Positions 31,160 to 55,825 of a stretch of 64,000 nucleotides of DNA are shown here, one piece after another. The notes under the pieces were generated by a model. That model was not told the origin of the DNA, did not search any database, and saw only the letters and a program-made list of their open reading frames with translations. The translations under genes and the position numbers were made by a program. Numbering within the stretch: position 1 is the stretch's first letter; every line of letters starts with the position of its first letter. This stretch comes from Maea johnstoni (taxonomy: Eukaryota > Annelida > Polychaeta > Spionida > Magelonidae), in the NCBI GenBank assembly GCA_963942565.1, contig OZ012690.1, positions 34,452,508 through 34,516,507 of the forward strand, in the 5' to 3' direction.

Positions 31160-33655
31160 ATGGCCGCACAGTTTGTTGGAAAATGGGAATTGGTCGCCAG
31201 TGAAAACATGAAAGAGGCCCTCATGTGCTTGGGTAAGACAAAACTTCTAATTTTTCTGTCCATCCATTGCCTCGATGATGTAAAAATATCATTGTTAATG
31301 ACTAATGTATGGCAGATAATTAAGGCTGTATGTATGTATGAATGTATGTGGTTTTATGTATGTATGTATGTATGTATGTCCGTTCGACTGTAGTGGTAAC
31401 TACCCAATCAAACGGACAGGTTACAATTATTGAAAAACAAAGAAGTAGAATATTCTGAAGAGGTATAGAGTAAATTATAGAAGTGTAACCCAAAAGGAGA
31501 CTAAAGAAAAATTAGTATAATAGTAGCCATTCATTTGCATTTAAGGACAAATGCACCTTGGGGATAACTTGGGCTAAGAGTGCAGTGCTGTATGATATCT
31601 GCAAATTCCCCCACTCGGAAATCCATTTCCAATACCTGTTGAAGAGGAAATTGCAATTACTAGTAAAACCCTGGGCATCCATGTTGTGTCACATGAACCC
31701 ATTTCGTGTCCTCAGCTGAGCCCCACGGATGACTGGTACTACTACACCCAATGCAGAGTTCTCCTGCTCATCTACGGAAATTCATGAATCATGTTCTGTG
31801 TCCAGCAGATGGATGAAATAATAGCATTTACAGGAATCTAACTGACAAAAGATAATTTTATACAATTCCTAGTCTGTACATATATCCAGAAATAGGGATT
31901 TTATTGTACAGGTGAGTTCGATTTGTTTAAACAGTAAAAGGGCATTCCGATATAAATGATTAAACCTACACAGACAACCATTTAGTTAAAGTGCATTTCT
32001 CTATCAATCAAAGTATTTGGTGCTGGTGAAATAACTAATTAAAGTTATTGCAGAGGGTATTTCCTCTAAGGGGTTAGCGCAACCGTTTCTCTAAGTAGCA
32101 TCTAGTCCAATGAAATCAATACGACTGGCCACAATTGTATCATAATGCAGAATGTTTGGTTCCTTTGAACTGTTTTCCTCAGTCTTACCAAATAATTGAT
32201 CTGAATTCAATAAACCTTTCTAGCTGCATTTCCTCTCCATTGAGATAAGATGACTTCTGTCACTGCTATCTCTTTACCAACGGGAAGAAGGTGCTCATGT
32301 GATGCAGCAAGCCTGCTCAAAATGGACGCCTCAATAGGCACCTTCAGGCCTGGTTTTTACTCCCTTTCATACGGCATAACTGATGAGAACAGGTTTCTGG
32401 TATGTCTTGTTTGAAAGATGATAAGTATAAGATCATTTTGAACCTACATCATTTTGATGGTGCATTTGCCCCTTAGTTATAAGGTAGAGCTCATATACCA
32501 GATAGTATTGTTATAAATTATCATCCACGTGCATGCTAGGTTTATAGGTGCTAGTAGATAGGTGCTAAGTGCTATGACAAGGTTTTCAATGAAATCAAAA
32601 CTATTTCTCATTGCAGAGACACCGGAAGACCAATTAGCTCATGCATGCAAAGTGTATGCTGTTGGTGCAAATCCTCCTCAGACAGAGGAGATCAGCTTGG
32701 CCGGAGATAAGCTGACCCACATCGCCACCGCAGGGGGAAAGGCCACCACAACCACCCTCACACTCGGTGCTGACCCTGTGGAAGATGTCAACTCACTGGA
32801 TGGCACCTCTTGCAAGGTAACCTATGCATATTGTGTTTGGGTATCGTTTTGACACCCAATCCCTTGAGATGCATACACCACGATTCCCAAATAATTAATG
32901 CATGAATTGTTATAATGTTTTAGTTTTTAGACATTATAAGAAGTTTTGTAGTTTTAAAGATTGTCCGAATTCTTTTCAAGTTTTTACCTGTAAACTAATC
33001 CATGTTCTTTAGCATTCAGGCCCTTAGTACCTATTTCGTATATCATTGTTTATTTTTTGTTCTTGTTTGCTGTGCGTCTGGCTGTTTATTTGTGACTGCA
33101 ATACAATTAGAACGTATATAAAGTCAAAAAAAGATTCATTTATCAATTTACTACTCAGGATAATGGAAATCGCCAGAACGCAAAAGCATGGGAATATACT
33201 TACTATAGCATTCGGTTAACAGAGTAACTTGTAGTGTGGTTCTCTTGTTTGTAGACGCACATGTACATGGATGGCAATACGTTGCTCGTGATGAAGGAGG
33301 GCGCCACATGGTCAACAATGTACCAAGTCAGCATTGTTAACGGCCAATTGGTTACTGTAAGTATTGCAAATTGCTTTTTATAGGAATTCGTTTGTTACTT
33401 AACATTACATTAACATAGCTTTCAACAATTTTGGGCATATAACGACAAAACAGCAATTAGGAGGAACTTCACTCCTCGCTTTTCGGTAAGAGGACAAGAA
33501 TCTTTTTTCAGATTCAGAGGCACCGTAAACAGTCCCTCACAACGCCGCACATCTTTACTGGGGGTTCAAACTGGAGTCACATGCTTGGGAGGAAGTTGAC
33601 GTAATTGTTAGGCCAACCATTTATATTGCTGCTGTCACTACTACTACTACTACTC

Positions 33656-33716
<61 letters not shown>

Positions 33717-34159
33717 AACAACAACAATTAAATGTCATATGATGACATGTTATAACACTTTATTTTTGTGAATGGGAATCTGCCAATTATATATGAAAGA
33801 AATATAGATACTGAAACCAAGATGTGTTCACATAAATATATTTAATTATCATCGCTGTTATGGGAGAGAGGAGAAAGGTAATTACATACTTATCATTATT
33901 CTCTGTCTTGTTATTAGTGAATGACCCCCTACACTAAAACACCTGGCGTAGTCTGCGCACACGTATAAAAAGGATAACGACATTCCTACATACCAGTATT
34001 GCTGGTTCAGCATGGTTGTGTTATGTAGTAAGAGAGATTTGGATATGGATATACTAAACCTTACTCTCTTTCTCTCTTTCTCCCTTTTTCTTTTAGAAAA
34101 TGACACCCAACCCTGCAACACCCGGCGTAGTCTGCACACGAGTATACAAGAAAGTATAA
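31160..34159 (+). CDS. Fatty acid-binding protein gene 2 (four exons)
   Basis: Tandem paralogue of the gene at 19850-26465. Exons 31160-31232, 32617-32816, 33255-33356 and 34097-34159 have identical lengths and phases and encode 145 aa. It begins [20 protein letters not shown] and ends [10 protein letters not shown], keeping the Arg-X-Tyr ligand-carboxylate pair. By hand comparison the proteins differ at about 19 positions: 3 in exon 1, 14 in exon 2, 2 in exon 3 and none in exon 4. The gene is shorter because introns 1 and 3 lack the mobile elements seen in gene 1. The stop codon TAA is followed at once by a 341-base retro-insert, so its 3' UTR differs from gene 1; the ancestral AATAAA is now about 415 bases downstream. 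No coding defect seen. Confidence 0.95.
33490..33615 (-). mobile_element. Second tRNA-like SINE family, fragment (FABP2 intron 3)
   Basis: Counterpart of 25800-25915; minus strand CAGTTTGAACCCCCAGTAAA. Inherited through the duplication. Confidence 0.5.
33640..33730. repeat. (CTA)n microsatellite
   Basis: About 26 CTA units followed by (CAA)n, in FABP2 intron 3. Confidence 0.95.
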
Positions 34160-34500
34160 TATATATTATCAGGTAAGGGTATCGGATAATTATCGGCATC
34201 CGCCCGATTAGCTCACACAGGAACAACCTTGGCTTACGAATAGGACTTTGAGCATTGTATATACCCCTACAAGTGACTGACAATCCATTTTTAGTTTGTG
34301 TTAGTCCCGCCGCATTCTTTGAGAGGCAGACTTAATCTGGCTAGTTTCCGGGCTACAATCGAATTTATATTTTGTGATAAATCGCGTTTCCCAGTTATGT
34401 TCTTTATGTTTATGCTAATTATGTTTTTGTTTATATTATGAAAACACGATGTATTGTACCTTTTATGCCTCGACATAGTCAATAAATATACATACATACA
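34160..34500 (+). mobile_element. Short retro-insert immediately after the FABP2 stop codon
   Basis: Copy 1 reads AAAGTGTAAAGAAATGTACA at this place. Copy 2 has 341 extra bases between TAA (34157) and TAAAGAAAT (34501), giving a TAA duplication. The insert ends TAGTCAATAAATATACATAC followed by CATA units, the same tail as the LINE at 23355-24750 (about 50 similar bases). GCCCGATTAGCTCACACAGG near 34201 weakly resembles a tRNA head, so it may be a SINE using that LINE's tail, or simply a truncated LINE. Confidence 0.8.
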
Positions 34501-34574
34501 TAAAGAAATATACAAAGAAGAATATGCTCATATATCGAATGTACAGCGTCGATTTATTTCCATTGATAAATAAT

Positions 34575-34580
34575 AATAAA
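34575..34580 (+). promoter_or_regulatory. Poly(A) signal, FABP gene 2
   Basis: AATAAA in the sequence context shared with copy 1, displaced downstream by the insert at 34160. Confidence 0.6.
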
Positions 34581-34638
34581 CACGGAATGAACATTTACAG
34601 ATTTCGTTTGTATTGATACTCTCACCCATTTACAGAAA

Positions 34639-34978
<340 letters not shown>

Positions 34979-35989
34979 TTTATACCACATTTTTTCATGA
35001 GCTATCGCAGAAAAGTGGTAAAGCAAAAGAACAGAAACGTCATGAATATCATGGATTGCACCATTTCTTATACCAAATAGCGAATTGTGCACACATGCTT
35101 TATTTTTAGTATAATTGTGAAATCATGCTATGACGAAGAACGGAACTGCTCAAAAGTGGCAGAGTGAAGCAGGCACGTAGTGGCAGAGATATAGGTCGAA
35201 GCAATAGTTGTAGACCGAATCCATGTGCCGGAGATAGAGACCTTATCAGTTGGTGTGCTATCATATAAACACAACTTGACATGTCTTATAAATGGTCATT
35301 CAAAATACACGTGTACGTAACCCCTTCCAAACAAGAGTTTATGTTTTGAGTAAATGACCCAAAATGCTATGGACAGTATATGTAGGGTCAGAGCAAATGG
35401 TTCATATAGGTTTGGATAAGGTATACTTAAATCACACGCGCTTCAGGCATACCTTACATCTGCAATGCAAATAGACGGAATAACTGCAAACTAGACGGGA
35501 TGAGTTCAAACATCCCCACGCTTCAAAAAATAACCTTTGCATTTTACAATTGCCGATCACAGTATCTCACATCAGTGGTAAGTGAGGATGTAGCCAGTGA
35601 CCTCGGGATAGTCGACGATTCATCTCGCCGAGCACAGCCCCTAATAAATATTGGCTAGAATGGCTGAAAAATTGACGATGAAAATAGTAAAAATCTCCCC
35701 TATCTTCTCTGGCTTCTAGACTAGTTTAAAATTTGAAATTTAAAAGTTCACTTATCGTCTCCCGAGGTCCATATAATCTGATTTGCTCGAGGGATCAGTC
35801 CATATTTGTTTTATTATATGACCACTGACAAATGGAAGAAGCATTAATTACACATCAGATTGTTAAGAAACATTTTGATTAAACTACCACTATCAGGTAT
35901 CCTTAATACAATAATAAAACATAGTTTTGAAGCTCAGATCTTACCAAATCCCACCTTAATTTTTTTATCATTCTTTTTTTTTATTTATT

Positions 35990-36101
<112 letters not shown>

Positions 36102-36714
36102 TGTTTGTTTGTTTTGTTTCATTTATTTTTGTTATTATTATTATTTTTTTATTTTTTTTATTTTTTTATCATCATTATTATTATTTTGGTGGCCGGTCAT
36201 GTCACAGCCCATCTGATTGGTTGTGGCATGCTGGGAAAATCTGGGGGTGTGTCACTATTGTGGCTCTCTCATTGGATGATGTGCCTCTTTTTGGGATCAG
36301 TCAATATTGTCATGTCCATCAACTGTTTTGATGGACTGGTTGGGAGATATTCCCTAGTATAGGAAGTGGTCATAGCCGGTTTTAACCAATCAAATGAGAG
36401 ATTGGTCAGTGGTCATTTAATAAAAAGTATTACGGCCCACCCAAACTCAATGGCAACTTTCTCAAATGCTTCATGCTATAATTGCTATAACTGTGGTGTT
36501 TTCCTGCCTTGTATCAATTATGTGATTGTGGAAATATACCGTCGTCTTTAATAGTCCATGTCCACGTCATCAATGGCATCTAAACATATTAAATAATCAC
36601 ATATCATCTCCGTTATATAAAGAGTCACTTTACACTGGATTTTATTTTGATAACACCGCAAATGTCGATCACCGGATACGCAACCAACAGATCTTGCTCA
36701 ATAGCCCGTGCACG

Positions 36715-36800
36715 ACTACTAGCCCAGTGTTTGACGAGAGCCACACCTTTACTGGGGGTTCAAACAGGAGTCACATGCTTGGGAGAAAGGTGCGTGAGCG
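36715..36800 (-). mobile_element. Second tRNA-like SINE family, fragment
   Basis: Shares TTTACTGGGGGTTCAAAC and GAGTCACATGCTTGGGAG with the two FABP intron 3 copies, showing this is a dispersed family and not only a product of the duplication. Confidence 0.55.
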
Positions 36801-37237
36801 ACCTTCTCGATAATGAAAACAGAAACGAGGGTCCTCATTGGTCTTTGTCTCCTAGTCACGTCACACTGAGACTGTATTCGGCGAGATTATGAGTGTCCAG
36901 TCGTCACTATAGGCCATACTAGTATGGTAATTGATCTGTTGCGACCAATCCATTGTTTTAGGCGTCTAAGATAAAACCTTTTCCAGAACACATATAGAAT
37001 AAAATATACCATAGTGTTTGCAATAAATAAATACCTTCTATGCAGTTGAATGAATAACAGAAGATTACCAATATCATAATTGTTTGCGATAATCCACTAT
37101 ATAATTGTACACACGACGATCACATTTGTGATGCTATAAATAAATACTTTGTATGCAACTGTGTGAGCTTCTCGCGGATATGACACCATGGACTTTTTAG
37201 TCGATATTCCAATAATATCTTAATCTGTATCTGTTGG

Positions 37238-43742
<6,505 letters not shown>

Positions 43743-43934
43743 GTCTTCTTGTGGTAGTTCACGATGCTTCGACTGGACTGCACTGGTTCAAGTCATCATA
43801 AGTGGCCACACTGAAAAGGTGCATACCGGTACTTAGCTTATAAGCCTATTACCCCTGCATGGTATTGTTATAGCTCTGCGCTCTGCCGAGCTGGTAAATC
43901 CCAGGTCTGCAAAACTTTCATGGCCCAGGATTTC

Positions 43935-44685
43935 TTAATCACTTCACTGGCACCTTTCTCAAATACCCCTGCCGTGGTTGAACATGAGAGGTGGTTACAT
44001 TAGAGTCTGCCGCCCAAAGACCCATATACAAGCTAGGCGTGACCCCAAGTCACTGGCACCTTTCTCACAAGCCGTTGCCGTGGTTTGAACATTACAGGTG
44101 GTTACATTAGAGCCTGCCGCCCCAAGACTTCCATATAAGCTAGGCGTGACCCCAAGTCACTGGCACCTTTCTCACAAGCCGTTGCCGTGGTTTGAACATT
44201 ACAGGTGGTTACATTAGAGCCTGCCGCCCCAAGACTTCCATATAAGCTAGGCGTGACCCCAAGTCACTGGCACCTTTCTCACATGCCGTTGCCGTGGTTT
44301 GAACATAAGAGGTGGTTACATTGGAGCCTGTTGCCCCCAAGACCCATATACAAGCTAGGCGTGACCCCAAGTTACTGGCACCTTTCTCACATGCCGTTGC
44401 CGTGGTTTGAACATAAGAGGTTGTTACATTGGAGCCTGTTGCCCCCAAGACCCCTATACAAGCTAGGCGAGACCCCAAGTCACTGGCACCTTTCTCACAT
44501 GCCGTTGCCGTGGTTTGAACATGAGAGGTGGTTATATTAGAGCCGCACAAAGATCCCTATACAAGCTAGGCGTGACCCCAAGTCACTGGCACCTTTCTCA
44601 CATGCCCCTGCCGTGGTTTGAACATGAGAGGTGGTTACATTGGAGCCGCCCCTAGGAACCCTATACAAGCCAGGCGAGACCTGCC
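43935..44685. repeat. 107-bp satellite built from a SINE fragment, about 7 units
   Basis: GACCCCAAGTCACTGGCACC recurs at about 44041, 44148, 44255, 44362, 44471 and 44574. Each unit also has TTTCTCACA(T/A)GCC, GCCGTGGTTTGAACAT and AAGCTAGGCGTGACC. The CCCAAGTCACTGGCACCTTT and CTCACATGCC...CGTGGTTTGAAC segments equal the minus-strand junction of SINE body and tRNA-like head (compare 5950-5990 and 55240-55265). Confidence 0.88.
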
Positions 44686-44696
44686 CCCCCCCCCTC

Positions 44697-45140
44697 TCAT
44701 TGAAGAGTGGTGGCTGGACATAAGATAAGACAAGATAAGATAAGATAAGAAAATGTTATTAAAATCTCACCCATTATAGAATTGTACAAACATGACACAA
44801 TAAAACAATGGACGGTCAATTTTGACCTACGAGAGACTATAAACTAAAGAAACTGGATATAATACGTTGCTAGAAAATATGTATATCAATATCACATAAA
44901 ATCCGTTCTTGGTACATCAGTGCTGATATTAAGCATAGGCAAGGACAGAGAAAATCGACTTGAAGCTGGTCATGCTCTGGTGTGCTGTCGAGCCGATGTT
45001 GCCTACTCTGTTGTCACACTGCGGATGGGAGAGTAGGTATTGTGTGCCTCTCTTTTCATGCCGGTCCTGAGAGCGAATGGCGCATAGCCTAACTTTTAAA
45101 CAATAGGACGGACGGGAGAGCGCACTGTAATCTTAAGATC
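44697..45140. other. Gene-free stretch with short (GATAA)n run
   Basis: (GATAA)n at about 44722-44752. No gene recognised in the rest. Confidence 0.5.
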
Positions 45141-45141
45141 T

Positions 45142-45195
<54 letters not shown>

Positions 45196-45353
45196 TGAAT
45201 ACATACACCATACATACATACATACATGCATGCTTCCATACACACATACATAGATACATACATATATACATAAATACATACATACATACATACATACATA
45301 CATACATACATACATACATACATACATACATACATACATACATACAAACACAT
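45141..45353. repeat. (AG)n and (CATA)n microsatellites
   Basis: AG run 45144-45194, then interrupted CATA tetranucleotides to 45347. Confidence 0.95.
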
Positions 45354-45728
45354 ATCCGGGACATGCATGCATGCATAAGCAATTAAAATGCATTATCAGT
45401 ACCATTTTATTTTAAAGTACACATTAACTGATATTGGACTTGTTCACCTGAAGGTACAACTGGTAAGGATCCTTATGGAAGGCGCGGACATGGTTATGAC
45501 TTCCTACTTATAACTCAACCAATTACATAACAAAACTTTTAGATTAGGGTTATTTCCTTTGTCGGCCAGGAACAGGAAATACGATTACATTTTGTATCAT
45601 GTGTAACGTGGAAGGTGGTTATGTCTTGAGATATATAATGTCACATAATTTCACGTAATATCCATTTTGTTCTTTCAGTAAAACGTATTCATACCCGAGA
45701 ACCCAAATAACAGTTTACAGTTTGTAAG

Positions 45729-45862
45729 AGTATGTATGTATGTACTTATGTATGTATTTTATGTATGTATGTACGTATGTATGTATGTATGTGTGTATGT
45801 ATGTATGTGTGTATGTATGTATGTATGTTTGTACACACACAAACACACACACATACACACAC
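45729..45862. repeat. (TATG)n and (CA)n microsatellites
   Basis: GTATGTAT runs with TTATG and GTGTG interruptions, then ACACACAAACACACACAC. Confidence 0.93.
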
Positions 45863-46698
45863 ACTTGTAATATAGTGTGTGTTAAAAGAATGACAGAAAC
45901 CAGCAGACAGACAAGACCAATGTCACTTTATCAACCAGAATAAACAAAATAAAGACTTATGTGGCGATGCAAATGGATCAAACTTGCCCCAGATATATTC
46001 ATATTGCTGCGTATGGTGGTAAGATGTGTTGCAACACCGTAAGTGAAGTTAAATGCGACACCTGTTGTGAGTGATTTTTGGTAATACCCTTCAATATTAT
46101 GAAATTTTCGTATTTTTTGCTGCTTTAACTGTCGACCTGCAGACCATAATATCCAAGTATCTTGGTCTGCAAATGGATGAAGACAGGTATCTGAAGACAA
46201 GCTACATGCATGAAGGATCCTCGGACGATATGGTGTAACGTGGTATCCCTCCAGATTGATAGGCTTCGCCTCGCAATTCCTCGGCTATATAACATCACAG
46301 CTACCTTATTGTCTTTAGCTTATTGACATCTACAGCATACATCTGCTCTGATGCATATTGCTGGCTCTTGACGAGAAACCAGTATTTAAAGGATAAATAT
46401 ACCTTACATGTAGGTGTCCTAAGCGAGGTGACATTGAGCTCTAAAACATGTCTTCTTTAATTTTGAAGGTAGAGTTTTACTTTAAAGAAATACTTGACTG
46501 ACATTTGTTGTTCCAGTTGGGTTAGAATTCACTCTACAAATAGTAACCAAAGGATCCAATTGTTTTCATGAGTTGTCAGATTATGAGCATATTCTAGATG
46601 CAAATGGGTTAAATTCAATCCTGTAAGTGAGTCACTTTTTAACGCGTTTGCTACTGGGGACCGTTTTAATAGGATAATGCAAATAAGCTGTCGAAATG
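45863..46698. other. Gene-free stretch downstream of SLC10 gene B
   Basis: One 89-codon minus frame (45931-46200) of no recognised family. Otherwise nothing seen. It would include the 3' UTR of SLC10 gene B. Confidence 0.4.
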
Positions 46699-53044
<6,346 letters not shown>

Positions 53045-53162
53045 GTTGTATTGGTGACGTTTTTGCAGGCATATCTGTATTTAGATTGCAGTCGGGTGTA
53101 TAGTGTCACCGCAGCTGTACGGTCGCCATATAGTGTTCCTGCCCTACCGTGTGAGACTGCTG

Positions 53163-54176
53163 CATACCTGTCAACTCTAATGATTTGATCAGTACTCTCC
53201 TGATTTCAGACCCAAATTTGATGTCTCCTGATAAAGCACCTGATTTGAAGAAATCTACTGATTAGCTACTGATTTGCTAATTTCCAAAAAATCCTCCACC
53301 CGTTTCCCAGCAAGTAGATCAGTGACTGACAATGATTGGAATCATGTCCATCAAAGTGGAATGCTGTAACAAGTCAACTGCGGTGGTCAGTGGGTTTAAA
53401 ATGCGTCGTTGAAGCCAGGAGCTAAATATGTGTCAGTGATTGAGTATGAACAAATAGACTTTTAGTCAAACATGCCTCCTGTAAAAGCGACATTTTCCTT
53501 TGTGTAACGGGCATATAAATCTGATTATCCCTCATTCTAAGCAGATAAAACTCTCCACAAACAAGGCTACATATTGAAAATTGCTCTCTAAATAACTTAA
53601 GAACATACCAACCTGTGTACATTAGCTGGTACAAGCATGTTAAGTTTATGTTTGGTCTACTAAAGAACTGCACTATCGCTGTCGAATTTTTAAAAACTGA
53701 CCTTATGCCACCTCTGGGTAATAGGTAGCCTAGATTTCTAGGCTGTCATATGTATTTTTTTGTCATGTAGTTTTTGTTACCAGGCACCAGATAGTCTATG
53801 TAGCCATATGTTATACCTGATTTTTAAGCCAAGTGCAAAAACCTTCATAATATGCTGAACATAGAAGTATTTGATCTTAAGATCACATAATGTAAGTGTT
53901 GTTCATTATGATATTTTCAGTTCTAAAGCTATCTCTGTGTGTTTTAATGATTAGATATAATACCATACAGCAACTGTGATTTGCTTCATGAAATAATAGT
54001 TATTTAATGTACATGTTTGTGTGGTCATCAATATAATGGTATAGTTCTAAGCTTAAAACTACTATCCTGACCCCTAGTGACCAGGATTGGAACTAAACAA
54101 AATGCCGCAAAAGAAGACCCAACAGCGAACCGCGTGAAATCTCCTGATTTGGGATGGTTGAATGTTGACAGGTATG
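53163..54176. mobile_element. Candidate TIR element, 1.0 kb, upstream of SLC10 gene B
   Basis: CATACCTGTCAAC at 53163 and its inverse complement GTTGACAGGTATG ending 54176. Both ends also hold CTCCTGATTT. CTGCTG flanks both sides (possible duplication, or chance in CTG-rich DNA). No transposase-like frame. Confidence 0.65.
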
Positions 54177-54769
54177 CTGCTGCTGTTTTCACATAAACAA
54201 GATTGAGATAGCATTATATGCCCATCTCTATCTCTATCCCGCTATGTTGGCTATTTGGTTTCGCTCACTCGTTACTTATTATTTGCTGAATGGACGGCTT
54301 ACGTCCTAAATTTGAAAGATGCCCACCCCTTGGTGTTTCAACTATAATTTTTTTTTTAACTAAGCTGCCTGAGCCGACCTGGATAAAACCACATTTCCTA
54401 TTTTACAGTGTTTTACCTCAAATGACATTTTCTTGATAAATAAAGGCTACATTTGATTAGTAAATACCATGCATGTCTGCTAAACAAACAAGGCTAGGGC
54501 AACGTGATGGAACATTTGGAGTTCCTGCAAGATAATACCTCACGGCACACGATTTTGGTAGAAATTTTACTTACGAAAGTAGGTCAACAAGTCCAGTGTT
54601 GATCTACTTTCTTAGTTAGAATCTCAACCAGCTGCATACCCAATATATGTCCGCACAGATTATTTTGATACCATCAACAGATAGTAGCACATCCACATCA
54701 AATGGGGCCACTTCTTACGTCATCAAAAACGCCAGAAAAGCCATAACAATTAGGTAAGGCCTTGTTTTC

Positions 54770-54870
54770 CCCGGTATTCTGACTTCCTCCACCGTTCCAG
54801 ACTGCTGATTGGCTAGTCATCACTAAGCAGGCTAACGTAAACTAAACTGACAATAAACTCAAAATCCAAT
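54770..54870 (+). mobile_element. tRNA-derived SINE, 3' body
   Basis: GACTTCCTCCACCGTTCCAG, CTAGTCATCACTAAGC and a tail ACTCAAAATCCAATTC match the end of the 13437-13660 copy. Confidence 0.6.
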
Positions 54871-55129
54871 TCGTATGTATACACCCATGTTTGTTTTCGG
54901 TCATGCACATTTTCATGCCACAACATTCTATGAGTGTTCGTGCAGTAAGAATGAACTACATGTACTATGTTAATAATATCTTCAGCCAATCACTCAGATG
55001 AATTGGAATTTTGTAAATTCTCTTTTTTCTGCCATTGCATAGTTGACCATTGTTTTCAAATAGATCATGGTGGCGGAAATCGTAGAAACAAGTAAAGATC
55101 TTTGGAAATCTCAAACTCAGTGGAATTTG

Positions 55130-55270
55130 AAATTCTAGATTATCGTCACTTTTTCTGCTGAATTAAGGCTGATTTGGGACTAGCCAGTTATGAGTGATGG
55201 AGGAAACCGGAGAATCCGACGAAAACCTGCGCCTAATCCCAAGTCACTGGCAACTTTCTCACATGCTCCG
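55130..55270 (-). mobile_element. tRNA-derived SINE, 3' body
   Basis: Minus strand: GAGAAAGTTGCCAGTGACTT, GGGATTAGGCGCAGG, CGGTTTCCTCCATCACT, TAACTGGCTAGTCCC, then AGTGACGATAATC. The tRNA-like head is nearly gone. Confidence 0.75.
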
Positions 55271-55825
55271 AATAGTCAAATTCATAGCAACTTTCTCATG
55301 TGCCTTAACAGGTCAAACTCTGGTCCTTCAGAGCAATGGTGACACATAGCATGAAGTCGAAGCACAATACAATAAACCGAGCCAGCCGCCTTACAACGTG
55401 TGTCATATGATCTAATACTATATTTGATGCATGGGCTAATGCGATCTCCTGATAGGTTGGAGGAATTTTTGGGAAGTTTATTTTTACCATTTCTGTAATT
55501 TTCAGCTACAACGCAACTGGCCAGCAACAGTCAATGGTAGCGGTGCCTGATATAAACCACATTTTAAACCCATGCCACTGGCAACTCAAACACGAGTCAA
55601 ACCCCGGACTTTGTGTCATGGTCAGTGAACACGCTTATTTTAGACCAAGTAATGCTTTAGTTTAAATTACTATCTTGTCAATAGATGGCGGCACGAGAAA
55701 GCCTATATATGTTGGCGCTGGCGATATAAACGTCCGTATGTTGGACTATTATATGTTAGTACCATCTATTCCAAAGACGAGGTACGATGACTTCTGGGCA
55801 ACAACGATTTGATATTATTGCAAAT

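Larger units (their letters stand above)
54177..55790. other. Gene-free stretch with SINE pieces
   Basis: Apart from the SINE fragments at 54770-54870 and 55130-55270, nothing recognised. Confidence 0.45.

Noticed and set aside
44205-44550. 111- and 113-codon frames on opposite strands with internal repeats
   Set aside because: Both are read-through of the 107-bp SINE-derived satellite.
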